This document shows positions 6,093-6,191 of a DNA stretch of 6,191 nucleotides, piece after piece. Origin of the DNA: Deltaproteobacteria bacterium (GTDB lineage Bacteria; Bdellovibrionota; UBA1018; UBA923); assembly GCA_016194795.1 (NCBI GenBank), contig JACQAX010000082.1, positions 1 through 6,191 of the forward strand, in the 5' to 3' direction. Position numbers and translations under genes: made by a program. Below the pieces are notes generated by a model. The model did not search any database. It was not told where the DNA came from and was given only the letters and a program-made list of their open reading frames with translations. The first letter of the stretch is position 1; the number at the start of each line of letters is the position of its first letter.

Positions 6093-6191
6093 ATGCGCTA
6101 TTTCTCCTACGTGGTACTCGTAGCCTTTTCGCTGGGGACCATCGGCTGCAACCTCTTCGGCCGCCTCGACAACCCCGGTGAGCTGCGCGAC
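6093..6191 (+). CDS. Lipoprotein, N-terminal fragment (runs off window end)
   Basis: Thirty-three codons are open to the window edge from an ATG at 6093. The product begins MRYFSYVVLVAFSLGTIGCN, with a short basic start, a hydrophobic helix and a lipobox-like T-I-G-C with the lipidation Cys at residue 19. It continues NLFGRLDNPGELRD. This predicts a Gram-negative lipoprotein, with Asn at +2 after Cys. The family cannot be named from this length. No Shine-Dalgarno is present; the start is chosen because it gives a complete signal sequence and directly follows a -10-like element. The 43-nt gap after coaE would allow co-transcription, but the candidate promoter suggests it may have its own. Confidence 0.75.
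   Translation, partial: MRYFSYVVLVAFSLGTIGCNLFGRLDNPGELRD

Overview
This GC-rich window is bacterial and Gram-negative: it holds a probable outer-membrane beta-barrel protein, two lipoproteins and a secreted zinc peptidase. Nothing in it fixes a genus. A high-GC deltaproteobacterial, bdellovibrio-like or myxobacterial lineage is a guess from general style only. No rRNA, tRNA, CRISPR array, insertion sequence or origin was seen.

Layout from left to right. (1) 12-962 (+) is a membrane-anchored family 2 glycosyltransferase of the polyprenyl-phosphate (DPM1/ArnC/GtrB) type. (2) 968-2092 (-) is an exported, probably beta-barrel protein of unknown function, convergent with gene 1 and only 5 nt from it. 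(3) 2151-3268 (+) is a helical lipoprotein whose reading frame appears broken by one extra base near 2319-2333 and probably by a second near 3237. (4) About 200 nt of non-coding DNA follows, with GC-rich inverted repeats and a perfect 18-nt palindrome. (5) 3468 onward (+) is a secreted, compact M13 (neprilysin)-like metallopeptidase. (6) 4623-5408 (-) is mazG, a nucleoside triphosphate pyrophosphohydrolase. (7) 5432-6049 (+) is coaE, dephospho-CoA kinase, divergent from mazG across 23 nt. (8) 6093-6191 (+) is the start of another lipoprotein, cut by the window end.

The most striking point is at about 4611-4622. The peptidase and mazG are convergent, and both stop resembling their families within the same dozen bases. 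Each has lost its C-terminal end and its own stop codon, and each frame then runs on through the antisense strand of the other gene. This looks like a deletion that fused two gene tails, or a misassembly. Together with the two apparent single-base insertions in the lipoprotein just upstream, it means the 2.3-4.7 kb stretch should be verified before the protein ends are trusted.

The genes do not form one pathway. The housekeeping pair mazG/coaE (nucleotide-pool cleaning and coenzyme A synthesis) sits beside a set of cell-envelope and secreted proteins. coaE and the last lipoprotein lack a clear Shine-Dalgarno sequence and carry a TANNNT -10-like hexamer 6-7 nt before ATG, which suggests leaderless mRNAs. 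The glycosyltransferase and peptidase have strong Shine-Dalgarno sequences.
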